The notes under the pieces: generated by a model
Database searches by the model: none
Seen by the model: the letters and a program-made list of their open reading frames with translations, nothing else
Told to the model about the DNA's origin: nothing
Part shown: positions 8,704-17,502 of the stretch, piece after piece
Numbering within the stretch: position 1 is the stretch's first letter
Layout: the number at the start of each line of letters is the position of its first letter
Made by a program: the position numbers and the translations under genes
From: an uncultured Clostridia bacterium
GTDB taxonomy: Bacteria; Bacillota; Clostridia; Oscillospirales; Feifaniaceae
Direction: 5' to 3'
DNA length: 35,751 nt
NCBI GenBank assembly: GCA_904420075.1
Contig: CAJFTX010000024.1
Location: 1 to 35,751, forward strand

Positions 8704-10011
8704 TCAGGACTTCAACAGCGCCTCTGCGGACTCCTGTGCAGTCTGCATCGCGGTGTCCACCGGAACATTGTCGTAAAGCACGCTCTCCAGCGCCGTACCG
8801 GCAATTTTGGTGAATTCGGTATACTTTGCAGCCGGTACGCCCGTCGGATAAGACCCCTGTACATTATCCGCATTTTCCACAAAGGTCTCAAGCCACGGGA
8901 ATGTCTCAAAAGTCTGTTTCTCATACTCCGTGTCGTCAAAAATATCCGTACGCGGCGCCAAAATACTGGCCGTATCGAGGAATTTACGCATCTGCGGCGC
9001 CGATGTCAGCGCCATCAGAAGTGCTCCGCACTCCTCCGGATATTTGGTATCCGCCGAAGCGGCAAAACCTTCCCACGCGGTCGCAAACTTGTTCGCCGGG
9101 AACAGCGAGGTATCCGCCACGGCAAAGTCCCCCTCAACCGACGGGTCGGCGAGCACCGCAGTGCTGTAAACCCATGAGCCGTCAATCAGCACTCCGATTT
9201 CCCCGGTTCCAAACATCTGGCGGTAAGTTCCCTTATCCGTGTCCTTTACAATATAACCCGCATCATAGAGCTCTTTAATGCAGCTGTAGGCATTTTTCAC
9301 TTCATCACTTGTAAAATTGGGAGCCCCATTCTTCATCCAGGAGCCGCCCTGTGCAATTACCCAGACGGACAGGTCAATCCACTGCTCTGTGAAATTGCCC
9401 GGATTGGTCATCATGCCGTAAGGCATAACGCCCACCGCCTGCAGGTCGCCGCACATCCGTTTGAATTCGTCAAAGGTCTGCGGGAAAGAATCCCACCCCG
9501 CCTTCTTTAAAACGCTGGGACGATAGATCGGCATATAGAACGCATTGACGTTCGCAATCATGTAAGTCTTGCCGTCAGGCGCGAGCTCCGGGATATAGAC
9601 ATTTTGAATGTCGTTGAAATTTTTCTTGAGCTCATCCATGTCGATATAGTCGTCCAGCGCCAGCAGATGTCCGTTCTCAATGTAGTTTCCGACGTTATCG
9701 CCGAACGCCATGATGTCATAGGGCGTCCCCGCCGCAATCGCAATGTCCAGCCGATTCCAGTACTCCTCGTAGGCAATCGTCACCGGCTCTACTTTGACAT
9801 TCGGGTGTTCATCGGTAAAATCTTTCACCGCTCCCTCAATCCACTGATCAAACGATCCTCCGTGGCTCCAGTACCAGTGTGGAAAGGTGATGGTGATCTG
9901 TTCCTCTCCGCCGTCCCCCTCAGGCGAAACGGCTTCCTGTTGCGTACATCCAAAGAGCATCGGAGACACAAGCAGGACAGCTGCGAGTAAAATCGCCAGA
10001 TTCCGTTTCAT
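8704..10011 (-). CDS. Sugar ABC transporter solute-binding lipoprotein (family 1)
   Basis: This extracytoplasmic lipoprotein delivers an oligosaccharide or sugar to the two adjacent permeases. Residues 1-21 form a lipoprotein signal peptide ending LFGC, with the lipidated cysteine at 22, followed by a Gln/Glu/Ser-rich linker. The mature part is a typical type-1 extracellular solute-binding protein with ITITFPHWYW at the start of the first lobe and FGDNVGNYIENGHLLALDDYI further on. The length of 435 residues is normal. The ATG has an AAAGGGAGG ribosome site. It is the last gene of the operon dehydrogenase-MalF-MalG-binding protein, 92 bases after the MalG-type gene; that gap is AT-rich and may hold a promoter or processing site. 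The substrate cannot be read from sequence. Confidence 0.9.
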   Translation of the reverse strand: MKRNLAILLAAVLLVSPMLFGCTQQEAVSPEGDGGEEQITITFPHWYWSHGGSFDQWIEGAVKDFTDEHPNVKVEPVTIAYEEYWNRLDIAIAAGTPYDIMAFGDNVGNYIENGHLLALDDYIDMDELKKNFNDIQNVYIPELAPDGKTYMIANVNAFYMPIYRPSVLKKAGWDSFPQTFDEFKRMCGDLQAVGVMPYGMMTNPGNFTEQWIDLSVWVIAQGGSWMKNGAPNFTSDEVKNAYSCIKELYDAGYIVKDTDKGTYRQMFGTGEIGVLIDGSWVYSTAVLADPSVEGDFAVADTSLFPANKFATAWEGFAASADTKYPEECGALLMALTSAPQMRKFLDTASILAPRTDIFDDTEYEKQTFETFPWLETFVENADNVQGSYPTGVPAAKYTEFTKIAGTALESVLYDNVPVDTAMQTAQESAEALLKS

Positions 10012-10103
10012 CGTGTAACCTCCCTTTTTATTTCTTAGTTTAGACAGGACAGATTCGTATATAACAGCTCAATATTACTTATAGTTTTTATTTTGAAGAA
10101 ACG

Positions 10104-10946
10104 TTATCCCTTGACCGAACCGGCCGTCAGCCCACTCACAATATGCCGCTGGAAGTACATAAAGAGAAATACCACCGGCAGTGTGACAAGTACTGCTCCG
10201 GTCATGATCTGATCCCAGGGCGTGGAGTACTGGCCGATATAGGAGGCGAGGCCGACTGAATTGGTCCAGAGCGTCTGGTCCGAGATCATCGTGTAGGCAT
10301 AGAGATACTCATCCCAAGCCGCAATAAAAATCCAGGCGCCCGTCGCAATGATCCCCGGCCGCAGCAGAGGCAGTAAAATCCGAAAGAAGATATTCAGCGT
10401 AGAGGCTCCATCCACCCTCGCCGCCTCTTCGAGCTCCACCGGCAGCGCGTCAAAAAAGCCCTTTGCAAACCAAATGCTGATCGGAAGCATCGTACAGGCA
10501 TAAATAATGATGAGCCCCAGCAGGTTATTTGTGAGTTTTAAGGTCGAAAAAACCATATAGATGGGAATACAGAGGAAAGCCGCCGACATCATCTGTGTGA
10601 ACAAAATCAGAAAGGTATAGGCCGTCTTCAGCCGAAATCGAAATCTGGAGAGCGCATATGCGGCGGGAGTTCCCACCGCCGTGGCGATCACACAGGTTGT
10701 TCCGCTGACAATCAGCGTATTTTTCAGCCACACCAGAATCGAGGAATCTCTGATATACTCCCCATAAGCCTCGAAGAGATGATTGGTCGGGAAGTAGTGA
10801 ATCGGCAGCTTAAAAAGTTCCTCCGGACTCTGCAGCGAGGTGTTGATCAGCCAGTAAAAGGGAAAGAGGGCGACAAAGCAGACGAGCACCAGTAGGATGT
10901 AGATCCCCGCCCCCGGTCTTCCGGCGTGCAGCTTCTTCACGCGCAT
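10104..10946 (-). CDS. Sugar ABC transporter permease, MalG type
   Basis: A 280-residue inner-membrane permease with about six hydrophobic helices. It has the conserved cytoplasmic EAA loop EEAARVDGASTLNIFFRILL, which contacts the ATPase subunit, and the C-terminal VSGLTAGSVKG typical of carbohydrate-uptake family 1 (MalG/UgpE). The N-terminus FPFYWLINTSLQSPEELF is also characteristic. Its ATG is 2 bases after the MalF-type stop. No ATPase gene is adjacent, so an MsmX-like ATPase elsewhere probably energises it. Confidence 0.92.
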   Translation of the reverse strand: MRVKKLHAGRPGAGIYILLVLVCFVALFPFYWLINTSLQSPEELFKLPIHYFPTNHLFEAYGEYIRDSSILVWLKNTLIVSGTTCVIATAVGTPAAYALSRFRFRLKTAYTFLILFTQMMSAAFLCIPIYMVFSTLKLTNNLLGLIIIYACTMLPISIWFAKGFFDALPVELEEAARVDGASTLNIFFRILLPLLRPGIIATGAWIFIAAWDEYLYAYTMISDQTLWTNSVGLASYIGQYSTPWDQIMTGAVLVTLPVVFLFMYFQRHIVSGLTAGSVKG

Positions 10947-10948
10947 CT

Positions 10949-11851
10949 CTACTCCACCTCGCTTTTCCGCATCGCAATCAGATAGTACACCACTGAGAAC
11001 GCTAGGGTGATGAGCAGTCCGACCACGCCGACCGCCGCCCCATATCCCAATTTATTAAACTGGAAGGCGTTTAAGTAGGTAAATATGGAGATTGTCGCCG
11101 TGCTGTCCGCCGGTCCGCCCTTGGTCAGCACCCAGATGATTGTAAAATTCGTAAAGGACCAGATGGTCAGCAGCATAATCAGCACTTTGGAGACATAGCG
11201 CAGCCCCGGCAGCGTGATATACCAAAAGCGCTGGAAGACATTCGCGCCGTCAATTCGCGCCGCCTCGTACGTATCCTCCGGAATGCCCTTCAACCCGGCA
11301 AGCAGGATCAGACAGGCCAGCGGATACTGTTTCCAGACGGTGACCAGCATCAACACAAAAATTGCAATTCCGGGCGCTGTAAACCAGGAGAAGTTTGCAT
11401 CAATCACCCCGAGCGACGAGAGCAGCTGGTTGACCACGCCATACCGCGGGTTGAGCATCCACTTCCAGATCAATACCAGGACCACCTGTGGAATAATCCA
11501 CGGAAGGATCAGCGCGCCGCGAAAGAAAAAAGACGCGCGCAACTTCATGTTTAAAAGCAGCGCAGTTCCAAGTCCCACCAGGAACGTAAGCGTCACACCG
11601 AGCACTACATACACAAACGTCGAAGAGAGCACCTTTGGAAAGCTGGGACTGGTGAGAAAGGTGATGTAGTTCTTCACGCCGACTGTCGTGTATTTCCCCG
11701 CCGCATAGGAGAGCAGCGAGGCGTCTGTAAAGGAAAGCGCAATGGCAAAAAACATCGGAAGAATTAAAAACAGAATCATGATCAGAAGGGCCGGCCCCGA
11801 GAGCAGGTAGGGTGTATACGCCTTATAGAGAAGGCTTTTCCTTCTAGTCAT
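10949..11851 (-). CDS. Sugar ABC transporter permease, MalF/UgpA type
   Basis: A 300-residue membrane protein with six predicted helices, beginning with YTPYLLSGPALLIMILFLILP. The EAA loop is YEAARIDGANVFQRFWYITL. It partners the MalG-type permease downstream. Its ATG overlaps the stop of the dehydrogenase gene by 8 bases, so the two are translated together. Confidence 0.92.
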   Translation of the reverse strand: MTRRKSLLYKAYTPYLLSGPALLIMILFLILPMFFAIALSFTDASLLSYAAGKYTTVGVKNYITFLTSPSFPKVLSSTFVYVVLGVTLTFLVGLGTALLLNMKLRASFFFRGALILPWIIPQVVLVLIWKWMLNPRYGVVNQLLSSLGVIDANFSWFTAPGIAIFVLMLVTVWKQYPLACLILLAGLKGIPEDTYEAARIDGANVFQRFWYITLPGLRYVSKVLIMLLTIWSFTNFTIIWVLTKGGPADSTATISIFTYLNAFQFNKLGYGAAVGVVGLLITLAFSVVYYLIAMRKSEVE

Positions 11852-12851
11852 TCGTCACCACCACCTTGAGAGATGGGGTACTCGCCTTGTAGGCGAATGC
11901 CTCGCCGATTCGGTCGAGTGGAAAGCACTTGGAGATCAAGGGTCTAAAGTCGATTTTGCGCTCTGCGATATAGGAGACCGCCGTTGCAAAGTCCTCATCC
12001 GTATAGAGATATCGTGTTCTGAGAGATACCTCTCTACAGAGCATTCGAAACGCATCGATCTCAAAATTTTTGATCGGCACGCCCACCGTAACGGCCGTTC
12101 CTCCTTTTCGCAGAACATCCAACGCAAAGTTCACCGACCACTGGTTAAACACCGTGTCAATCACATAGTCGACCGGCCGTCCTCCCATGAGCTCTTTTAC
12201 CTTCTTTACCGGCTCACACTGTCCGGAGTTGACCGTCGCCGCGCCGCAAAGTTTCTTTGCCATCTCAAGCTGTGCGTCGGAGATGTCAAGTGCGGTGATC
12301 GAAGCTCCTTTGTAGCGCAATACCATCGAACAGGAGAGCCCAATCGCTCCCTGTCCAATGACGACAACGTTCGCCCCGTCCAGTCCGCTTGTGCAGTGTT
12401 CCGCAAAAGCCACCGGTTCCACCAGCGCCGCCTCTGTGAAATCGATGTCATCCGGAAGTTTATAAAGCGTGGACGCCGGTACGACAATCCGCTCACAGAA
12501 GGCGCCGGGTCGCTCCCCGCCAATCACCTCGCACTGTTCGCAGACATAGCCGAGCCCCCGTCTGCAGAGTTCACAGTCAAAACAGGGCACCGCGGGGTTG
12601 ATCACCACCTTATCCCCCCGCCGTATATCCCCTCTGGCACTTCTGATTTCGAGCACCGTCCCGCAGAACTCGTGTCCGGGTACGCGGTCATAGGTGGAGA
12701 CGAATCCCTCTCCGAGATAGGGATGCATATCGGAGCCGCAAATTCCACAGGCCCTAACCTCCAGAAGGCACTCCTCTTCACCGGTGATTCTGGGCTCAGG
12801 AACCTCTCGCAGTGTAAATTTACGCGGTGCGGACATAACAGCCTGTAACAT
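11844..12851 (-). CDS. Zinc-dependent alcohol/polyol dehydrogenase (medium-chain family)
   Basis: An NAD(P)-dependent oxidoreductase of the sorbitol/threonine dehydrogenase group, 335 residues. The catalytic zinc ligands are C38, H60 and E61 (CGICGSD and GHEFCG). The structural zinc cysteines are C90, C93, C96 and C104. The nucleotide-binding motif is VVIGQGAIGLS. The start is the ATG at 12851, with AAGGAGGG 8 bases upstream; the frame stays open further upstream but that part overlaps the divergent regulator and is not homologous. It leads the transporter operon, so it probably oxidises a polyol or sugar-derived alcohol brought in by the transporter. The exact substrate (for example iditol, galactitol or an aldose derivative) is undecided. 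Confidence 0.9.
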   Translation of the reverse strand: MLQAVMSAPRKFTLREVPEPRITGEEECLLEVRACGICGSDMHPYLGEGFVSTYDRVPGHEFCGTVLEIRSARGDIRRGDKVVINPAVPCFDCELCRRGLGYVCEQCEVIGGERPGAFCERIVVPASTLYKLPDDIDFTEAALVEPVAFAEHCTSGLDGANVVVIGQGAIGLSCSMVLRYKGASITALDISDAQLEMAKKLCGAATVNSGQCEPVKKVKELMGGRPVDYVIDTVFNQWSVNFALDVLRKGGTAVTVGVPIKNFEIDAFRMLCREVSLRTRYLYTDEDFATAVSYIAERKIDFRPLISKCFPLDRIGEAFAYKASTPSLKVVVTND

Positions 12852-12934
12852 AAGTGACTCCCTCCTTTTTTCTTTAGCATATTCCGACATTGAAACACAA
12901 AACAGGAGGGGAATTTTAGATATGTCAGATTTCT

Positions 12935-12991
12935 TTTGCTCTTGTGCAAATAACCTATAAAATAGGATAAAATATTTGCTATTTATGTGCA
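12935..12991. promoter_or_regulatory. Repeated motif and dyad in the divergent promoter region
   Basis: TTTGCT-N2-TGTGCA (12935-12948) recurs as TTTGCT-N5-TGTGCA (12975-12991). A perfect dyad CCTAT-AAA-ATAGG lies between them at 12954-12966. The site is in the 172-base gap between the dehydrogenase operon and the response regulator, so these are candidate binding sites for the AraC-type regulator. No experimental match is known to me. Confidence 0.35.
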
Positions 12992-13003
12992 CTTCTCTAT
13001 AAT
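12976..13003 (+). promoter_or_regulatory. Promoter of the YesN/YesM two-component operon
   Basis: TTGCTA (12976-12981) and a perfect TATAAT (12998-13003) are 16 bases apart. A GGGGGGA ribosome site and the ATG at 13024 follow. The -35 element overlaps the second TTTGCT...TGTGCA motif, which could allow autoregulation. Confidence 0.65.
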
Positions 13004-13023
13004 ATAGATAAGGGGGGATCAAA

Positions 13024-14541
13024 ATGCTAACGCTTTTGATTGTCGATGACGAATCCGTCATCCGCGAAGGGCTGTGCAAAAGCTTCAACTGGTCCGCGTG
13101 GGGGTATACGGTCTGCGGTACCGCTTCCAATGGGATTGAGGCGCTGCGGCTTGCCGAGCAGCTGCACCCGGATGTCATTTTAACCGATATCGAAATGCCC
13201 GACATGAGCGGTACCGCACTTCTCTCCGCGCTGAAAAAGCAGCGCTTCTCCGGAAAAACCGTCGTTCTCTCCGGATACGACAGATTTGAATACGCCAAAG
13301 AGGCGCTGCGCTGCGGGGCGAAAGACTATCTGCTCAAACCGATCGATGAGTCGGAGCTGTACACCCTCTTTTCAAACCTCCGGGAGACGATTCTCTCCGA
13401 GCAGCGGCAGGCTTCCGAGCTGCAGCGGGCCCGCCTGATCGCCGGCGCCGTCGGCGACCGTCCGGAGGCGCGTGCGCTCCAGCTCTACTTCAGCACGGGG
13501 AATCCTCCCCTCGCCGAGCTGGAGCTCATTACAGGCAAACTGTCCCCCTATCTCTGTCTCGCCTCTCTCGAGAGCCTGCTCCCCTGCCAATCGCTCGCAG
13601 GCACCCTCTCCGCCGCCGGGGTCACCGTTCTCTCCGAAGGGGAGCAAACGTTGCTTTTCCTCGCCCGGCCTCAGCCGGACGCCCCCGCCTTTCTGCAACA
13701 GCTTCTCTCCAGCTTGAGCGGTGAATTCCGCTGTGTGGTTTCTGAATACGCAGCAGATCTCCCCGCTCTGCGCGCGCGCTATCCCTCTTTTCTGGCGCGC
13801 AGAGCCGGAGATTTCTATTACGATTTTGGCGGCGTCTACGCGGAGCAATCCCCCGTCTCCCCCTGTGATCCGGAATCCGCCGGGGAACTGGACGAGGCGG
13901 GAGAGCGGCTTTTCCTGCTCATCCGGGCAAAAAAAGAGAGCGAGGCCGGTATCCTCTGCCATCGGCTCTTTCATACCCTGCGTAAGCTCCATCCCTCCCG
14001 CGGAATTGTGACCGTAAAGTGCTGCGAAATCTACAATAAAACCGCCTCTCTGCTCTCCAACCGCTATTCCCGCCTCACATTCAGAAGTTCGGAAGAGGTC
14101 TACCAGCGCCTCTCGGAACAGCGTTCGCTCCGTCTATTTGAGTCCGCCTTCTGTGCTCTGATCTCGGAGCTGATAGACGCCGTCAAGTCCTTTTCGAATA
14201 ACCGCTCGGCTCTGATCGACAGCATTCGCCAGTTTATCGTCTCCCACTATGCGGAAAAGCTCTCTCTCGACCAGCTCTCCGGCGAATTCTATCTCAATCC
14301 CTCCTATCTCTCCGCCCTGTTTAAAGAGGAGACGGGAGAGACACTGTCCTGCTTCATCCGCCAGGTCCGTCTCGAACAGGCCAAAGCGCTGCTCACACAG
14401 CGCAACCTTCGTCTGAGCATTGAAGCGATCTCAAAGGCCGTAGGTTATCAGAATTACCGTCACTTTTGTGCCGTATTCAAAGAGGACACCGGGCAGAGCC
14501 CTGCCCAGTTCCGTATTCACTCCGTCAAGAGGGAGGGGTAG
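13024..14541 (+). CDS. YesN-type response regulator with AraC DNA-binding domain
   Basis: A 505-residue two-component transcription regulator. Residues 1-120 are a receiver domain: acidic pair D8/D9, phosphoacceptor D55 in ILTDIEMPD, then VVLSGYD and the conserved lysine in LLKPID. A middle region of about 270 residues has no motif I recognise, as usual in YesN proteins. The C-terminal ~100 residues are an AraC/XylS double helix-turn-helix (LSLDQLSGEFYLNPSYLSALFK and ISKAVGYQNYRHFCAVFK). It is followed at once by its kinase and diverges from the dehydrogenase/sugar-transport operon, its most likely target. Confidence 0.93.
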   Translation: MLTLLIVDDESVIREGLCKSFNWSAWGYTVCGTASNGIEALRLAEQLHPDVILTDIEMPDMSGTALLSALKKQRFSGKTVVLSGYDRFEYAKEALRCGAKDYLLKPIDESELYTLFSNLRETILSEQRQASELQRARLIAGAVGDRPEARALQLYFSTGNPPLAELELITGKLSPYLCLASLESLLPCQSLAGTLSAAGVTVLSEGEQTLLFLARPQPDAPAFLQQLLSSLSGEFRCVVSEYAADLPALRARYPSFLARRAGDFYYDFGGVYAEQSPVSPCDPESAGELDEAGERLFLLIRAKKESEAGILCHRLFHTLRKLHPSRGIVTVKCCEIYNKTASLLSNRYSRLTFRSSEEVYQRLSEQRSLRLFESAFCALISELIDAVKSFSNNRSALIDSIRQFIVSHYAEKLSLDQLSGEFYLNPSYLSALFKEETGETLSCFIRQVRLEQAKALLTQRNLRLSIEAISKAVGYQNYRHFCAVFKEDTGQSPAQFRIHSVKREG

Positions 14542-14542
14542 T

Positions 14543-17269
14543 ATGGCAAAGCGGCAAATTCCCTACCGTTTTGTTCTCAGCGTCACTGCCGCGACGCTTC
14601 TATTCTCTTTTATCTCCGCTGTAAGTTTTTTCCTCTATTCGTCGGTATACCCCTATCTGCGCTCGAGCTACGAAGAGCTTGAGCGCCGCACGCTCTCCGA
14701 GGCCTCCTCCCGCATCGACCAGCATCTCTTAACGGTCAGCGAAGCCGCCTCTATCCTGCTGGTCGACGAATCCCTCTCCGCGTCTGCCTACCGGTACGAC
14801 AGCGCCTCCCCAAAGGAGCAGACCGAGATTCGCACCGAACTGCGCAGCCTGTTTTACCAACTGATAGAAATCAACGATCAAATCGGTTCGCTCGTTCTGT
14901 TTACCGAGGAAAACGCCCTTGTCTTCGGCGATCTGGTCGCCGGGGAGAGTACCATGTCGGATTTTGAACGGCTCTTCTCGTCCCGCGGTCAGTCCCGTAA
15001 CGGTATCAGTTTTTACCTGCCCTCCACCACCTCCGGCGAGATGTCCGGTCTGTTCGCCGCAAGCGTGTCCTCCCGGGCGGAAAACGTTCCGCTTCTCTCG
15101 GCGGGCGGACTCCCGGACCGGTTCTTTTTCTCGCTTTCCGTCGGCTCCTCCGGCCAGCGCTCTGGCATCGTCTGTCTTGTTCTGCGCAGCGACTTTCTGA
15201 CCCGCTGTCTGAATGATCTTCCCGGCACGGTGGTCACCGACAGCGACGGAAACCCGCTGTGCAATCTGACCGTTCTCCCGGACTATGAGCTCCAATCACA
15301 GCTCCACTCCTCCGACTCGAAGCGGTTTCTGCAAGAGGAAAATCAGACCTTTGACCATCTGACCGTTTACTATCAGCAGCAGACCGACCGGTTCTCAGAA
15401 AAACACACCGCCATCGTCCGGATGAGTATACTCTTCATGTCAGTCACGATTTTATTCGCTCTTATTTCCTCCTACTTCGCCGCAAGATATATTACCCGGC
15501 CGATCACTCTTCTGAGCAGACGTGTCGGCAGTCTGGAGTACGCTCAGTTGCTCCAGTCCCATCTCAGGCGCGGCAAAATATCCTCTCCGGGCGGAGACTT
15601 ATCCGCCGCCCGAAAGCCGCGGCGGCGCCCTCGCAGTTCCACACGGCAGTCTCTTTTTCTCTATTTCCTCAGCGTCATCATCTGCCCCTGTCTGATCTTC
15701 AGCTTCTGTTCCGTCTCCTGGTATTCCTATCTCGAACGCCAGATCGAGCAGGAGCTCTTTCAGAGCTCTCTCGACATTGCGGCAAAACGCTCCGAGGAAT
15801 TCTTCCAAAACCTCAAAAACTCCGCGGTCTCGCTCGCCTATGACGACACCGTTCTCTCCTGCCTGCGTACCGCCGCCCCTCTCCCATCGGACATCGGTTC
15901 CGCGCTGCCCTACCAGATGCGCCTGTTCTCCTATGACGTAGAGCTCGCGTTCTACTCCCGGTATGCGCGTCCGCTCGTCGCAAGCAGCGACGCGATCTTC
16001 CGCACGACACCTCCTTCCGTCACCCGCGGGGCCGGAAATATTCTGTGGGATTTCAGCGTCCGTAGCAAACAGGGACGGTATGTCACCTTTGGTCTGGGAA
16101 TCAACGATCCGAAGAGCGGCCTCCGGCTCGGATTTTTCAAATGCCGCACAGACGAAAGCTTTCTCGAAAGTTGCTACGCCCCGCCTCTCTCAAACAGCCT
16201 AGAGAGCTATATCTGCACCGAGAGTGGAATTATCGTATCCCATCCGAATAAGGCGCTGATCGGCTCGCGCGCCGCTCCGGCCGAAGGTGCACTGCGGTTT
16301 CAGAGAAAGCTCGGCGAGACGGGGTTTACTCTTGTCGCCCTCTACAACAGCTCGCAGATCACCGCTCATCAGCAGACGCTCTTTATTATCACGCTCTGCG
16401 CTATGTTGATTATCATCTTTGTCGCCTTTTTCGTCGCTTCGTTTCTCTCCTATTACATCGCAAAGCATATCAATCGCTGCTTCTCTTCTCTCTCCCCGGA
16501 AGCGATACAAGCCTTCTCCCAATGGCAGGAGCCCAGCTGTATTGCGGAGGTTGCCGGTCTTGAGCGTTCCTTCCATCTCCTGCTCCAAAAAATCAATCAG
16601 CTCGTCGAAGACATCACCGGAAAGGAGCGCAGGCAGCACGAGCTTGAGATCTTAAATCAGAAGAGCGAGCTTCTGCTACTGCAATCTCAGATCAACCCCC
16701 ATTTTTTATATAACACGTTCGAGAGTATCAATTTTATGATCCGGCTGGGGGAAAAAGCGAAAGCCACCCGGATGGTCACGCTTCTCTCCCGGATGTTCCG
16801 ATATGCGGTCAAAACAGATGATCTTCTGATCTCACTGGACGAGGAGCTCTCCTACTGTACGCTCTATGCCGACATCATGAACATGCGCTTCGGCAGCGAA
16901 ATTGTTTACTCCTGCGAGGCGGATGAGTCCGTGCGCTCCCTTCGCACGCTGAAATTTATTCTGCAACCTCTCGTTGAAAACGCGTACAGCCACGGTTTAA
17001 AGCAGACCGGCCGCGGCGAAATCCATGTGCGCGCCTATGTCCAATCGGAAACTCTGATCGTCACAGTCCACGACAGCGGAGCCGGTCTCTCCAGCGAACG
17101 GCTGTATGAAGTCCGAGCCGCACTCGAAAACGGGGACAGTCAGCAGCATATTGGGCTCTGTAATATCAACCGGAGAATCAGACTGACCTTCGGAGAACAA
17201 TATGGGCTCACCATCGAATCCTCCAATAGCGCCGGTACCACAGTAACTCTGCTCCTCCCCGTTCTCTAG
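14543..17269 (+). CDS. YesM-type sensor histidine kinase with two tandem sensor modules
   Basis: A 908-residue membrane kinase, well above the roughly 550-600 residues usual for YesM proteins. Helices lie at about 9-31, 290-312, 369-393 and 612-640, giving two extracytoplasmic domains. After helix 2 there is a HAMP-like start (ITRPITLLSRRV) that decays into an Arg/Ser-rich linker. Residues ~365 onward then look like the N-terminus of a second YesM-type protein. The C-terminal part is complete: His_kinase domain QSQINPHFLYNTFES with H720, then the HATPase domain with LQPLVENAYSHGL, DSGAG and HIGLCNINRRI. I chose the ATG at 14543, one base after the regulator stop and with GGGAGGGG ahead of it; the upstream ATG at 14468 lies inside the regulator gene. 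It should phosphorylate the adjacent YesN regulator. Confidence 0.92.
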   Translation: MAKRQIPYRFVLSVTAATLLFSFISAVSFFLYSSVYPYLRSSYEELERRTLSEASSRIDQHLLTVSEAASILLVDESLSASAYRYDSASPKEQTEIRTELRSLFYQLIEINDQIGSLVLFTEENALVFGDLVAGESTMSDFERLFSSRGQSRNGISFYLPSTTSGEMSGLFAASVSSRAENVPLLSAGGLPDRFFFSLSVGSSGQRSGIVCLVLRSDFLTRCLNDLPGTVVTDSDGNPLCNLTVLPDYELQSQLHSSDSKRFLQEENQTFDHLTVYYQQQTDRFSEKHTAIVRMSILFMSVTILFALISSYFAARYITRPITLLSRRVGSLEYAQLLQSHLRRGKISSPGGDLSAARKPRRRPRSSTRQSLFLYFLSVIICPCLIFSFCSVSWYSYLERQIEQELFQSSLDIAAKRSEEFFQNLKNSAVSLAYDDTVLSCLRTAAPLPSDIGSALPYQMRLFSYDVELAFYSRYARPLVASSDAIFRTTPPSVTRGAGNILWDFSVRSKQGRYVTFGLGINDPKSGLRLGFFKCRTDESFLESCYAPPLSNSLESYICTESGIIVSHPNKALIGSRAAPAEGALRFQRKLGETGFTLVALYNSSQITAHQQTLFIITLCAMLIIIFVAFFVASFLSYYIAKHINRCFSSLSPEAIQAFSQWQEPSCIAEVAGLERSFHLLLQKINQLVEDITGKERRQHELEILNQKSELLLLQSQINPHFLYNTFESINFMIRLGEKAKATRMVTLLSRMFRYAVKTDDLLISLDEELSYCTLYADIMNMRFGSEIVYSCEADESVRSLRTLKFILQPLVENAYSHGLKQTGRGEIHVRAYVQSETLIVTVHDSGAGLSSERLYEVRAALENGDSQQHIGLCNINRRIRLTFGEQYGLTIESSNSAGTTVTLLLPVL

Positions 17270-17467
17270 CGCCGCCTTTACAGCTCTCCGGCTTCTGTTA
17301 CCGGTAACCCTCAATTTTCCCATTTTAAAAAGGGGCGCCGCCGCAGGAGAGACGTCCCATCGAACTATGCGGCGGCACAGGGCAGGCAGGAACACCCGCA
17401 AAACAGGCGCTCCGCGTTCTCAGCGCCCGGCCTGCCGAAACGCTCTGACAGCCGCATCACGGCCACT

Positions 17468-17498
17468 GACAGCCCCGCCGGGTGCGGCTGTCTTTTAT
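17468..17498 (+). terminator. Terminator of the two-component operon
   Basis: The stem GACAGCC (17468-17474) with GGCTGTC (17486-17492) is extended by further pairs past one mismatch and followed by TTTTA. It lies about 200 bases after the kinase stop, and the intervening DNA has no gene. Confidence 0.75.
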
Positions 17499-17502
17499 CC
17501 GC

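Noticed and set aside
12852-13298. A long N-terminal extension of the zinc dehydrogenase (149 extra codons)
   Set aside because: The extra part overlaps the divergent promoter and regulator gene, is not homologous to dehydrogenases, and a strong ribosome site precedes the ATG at 12851.
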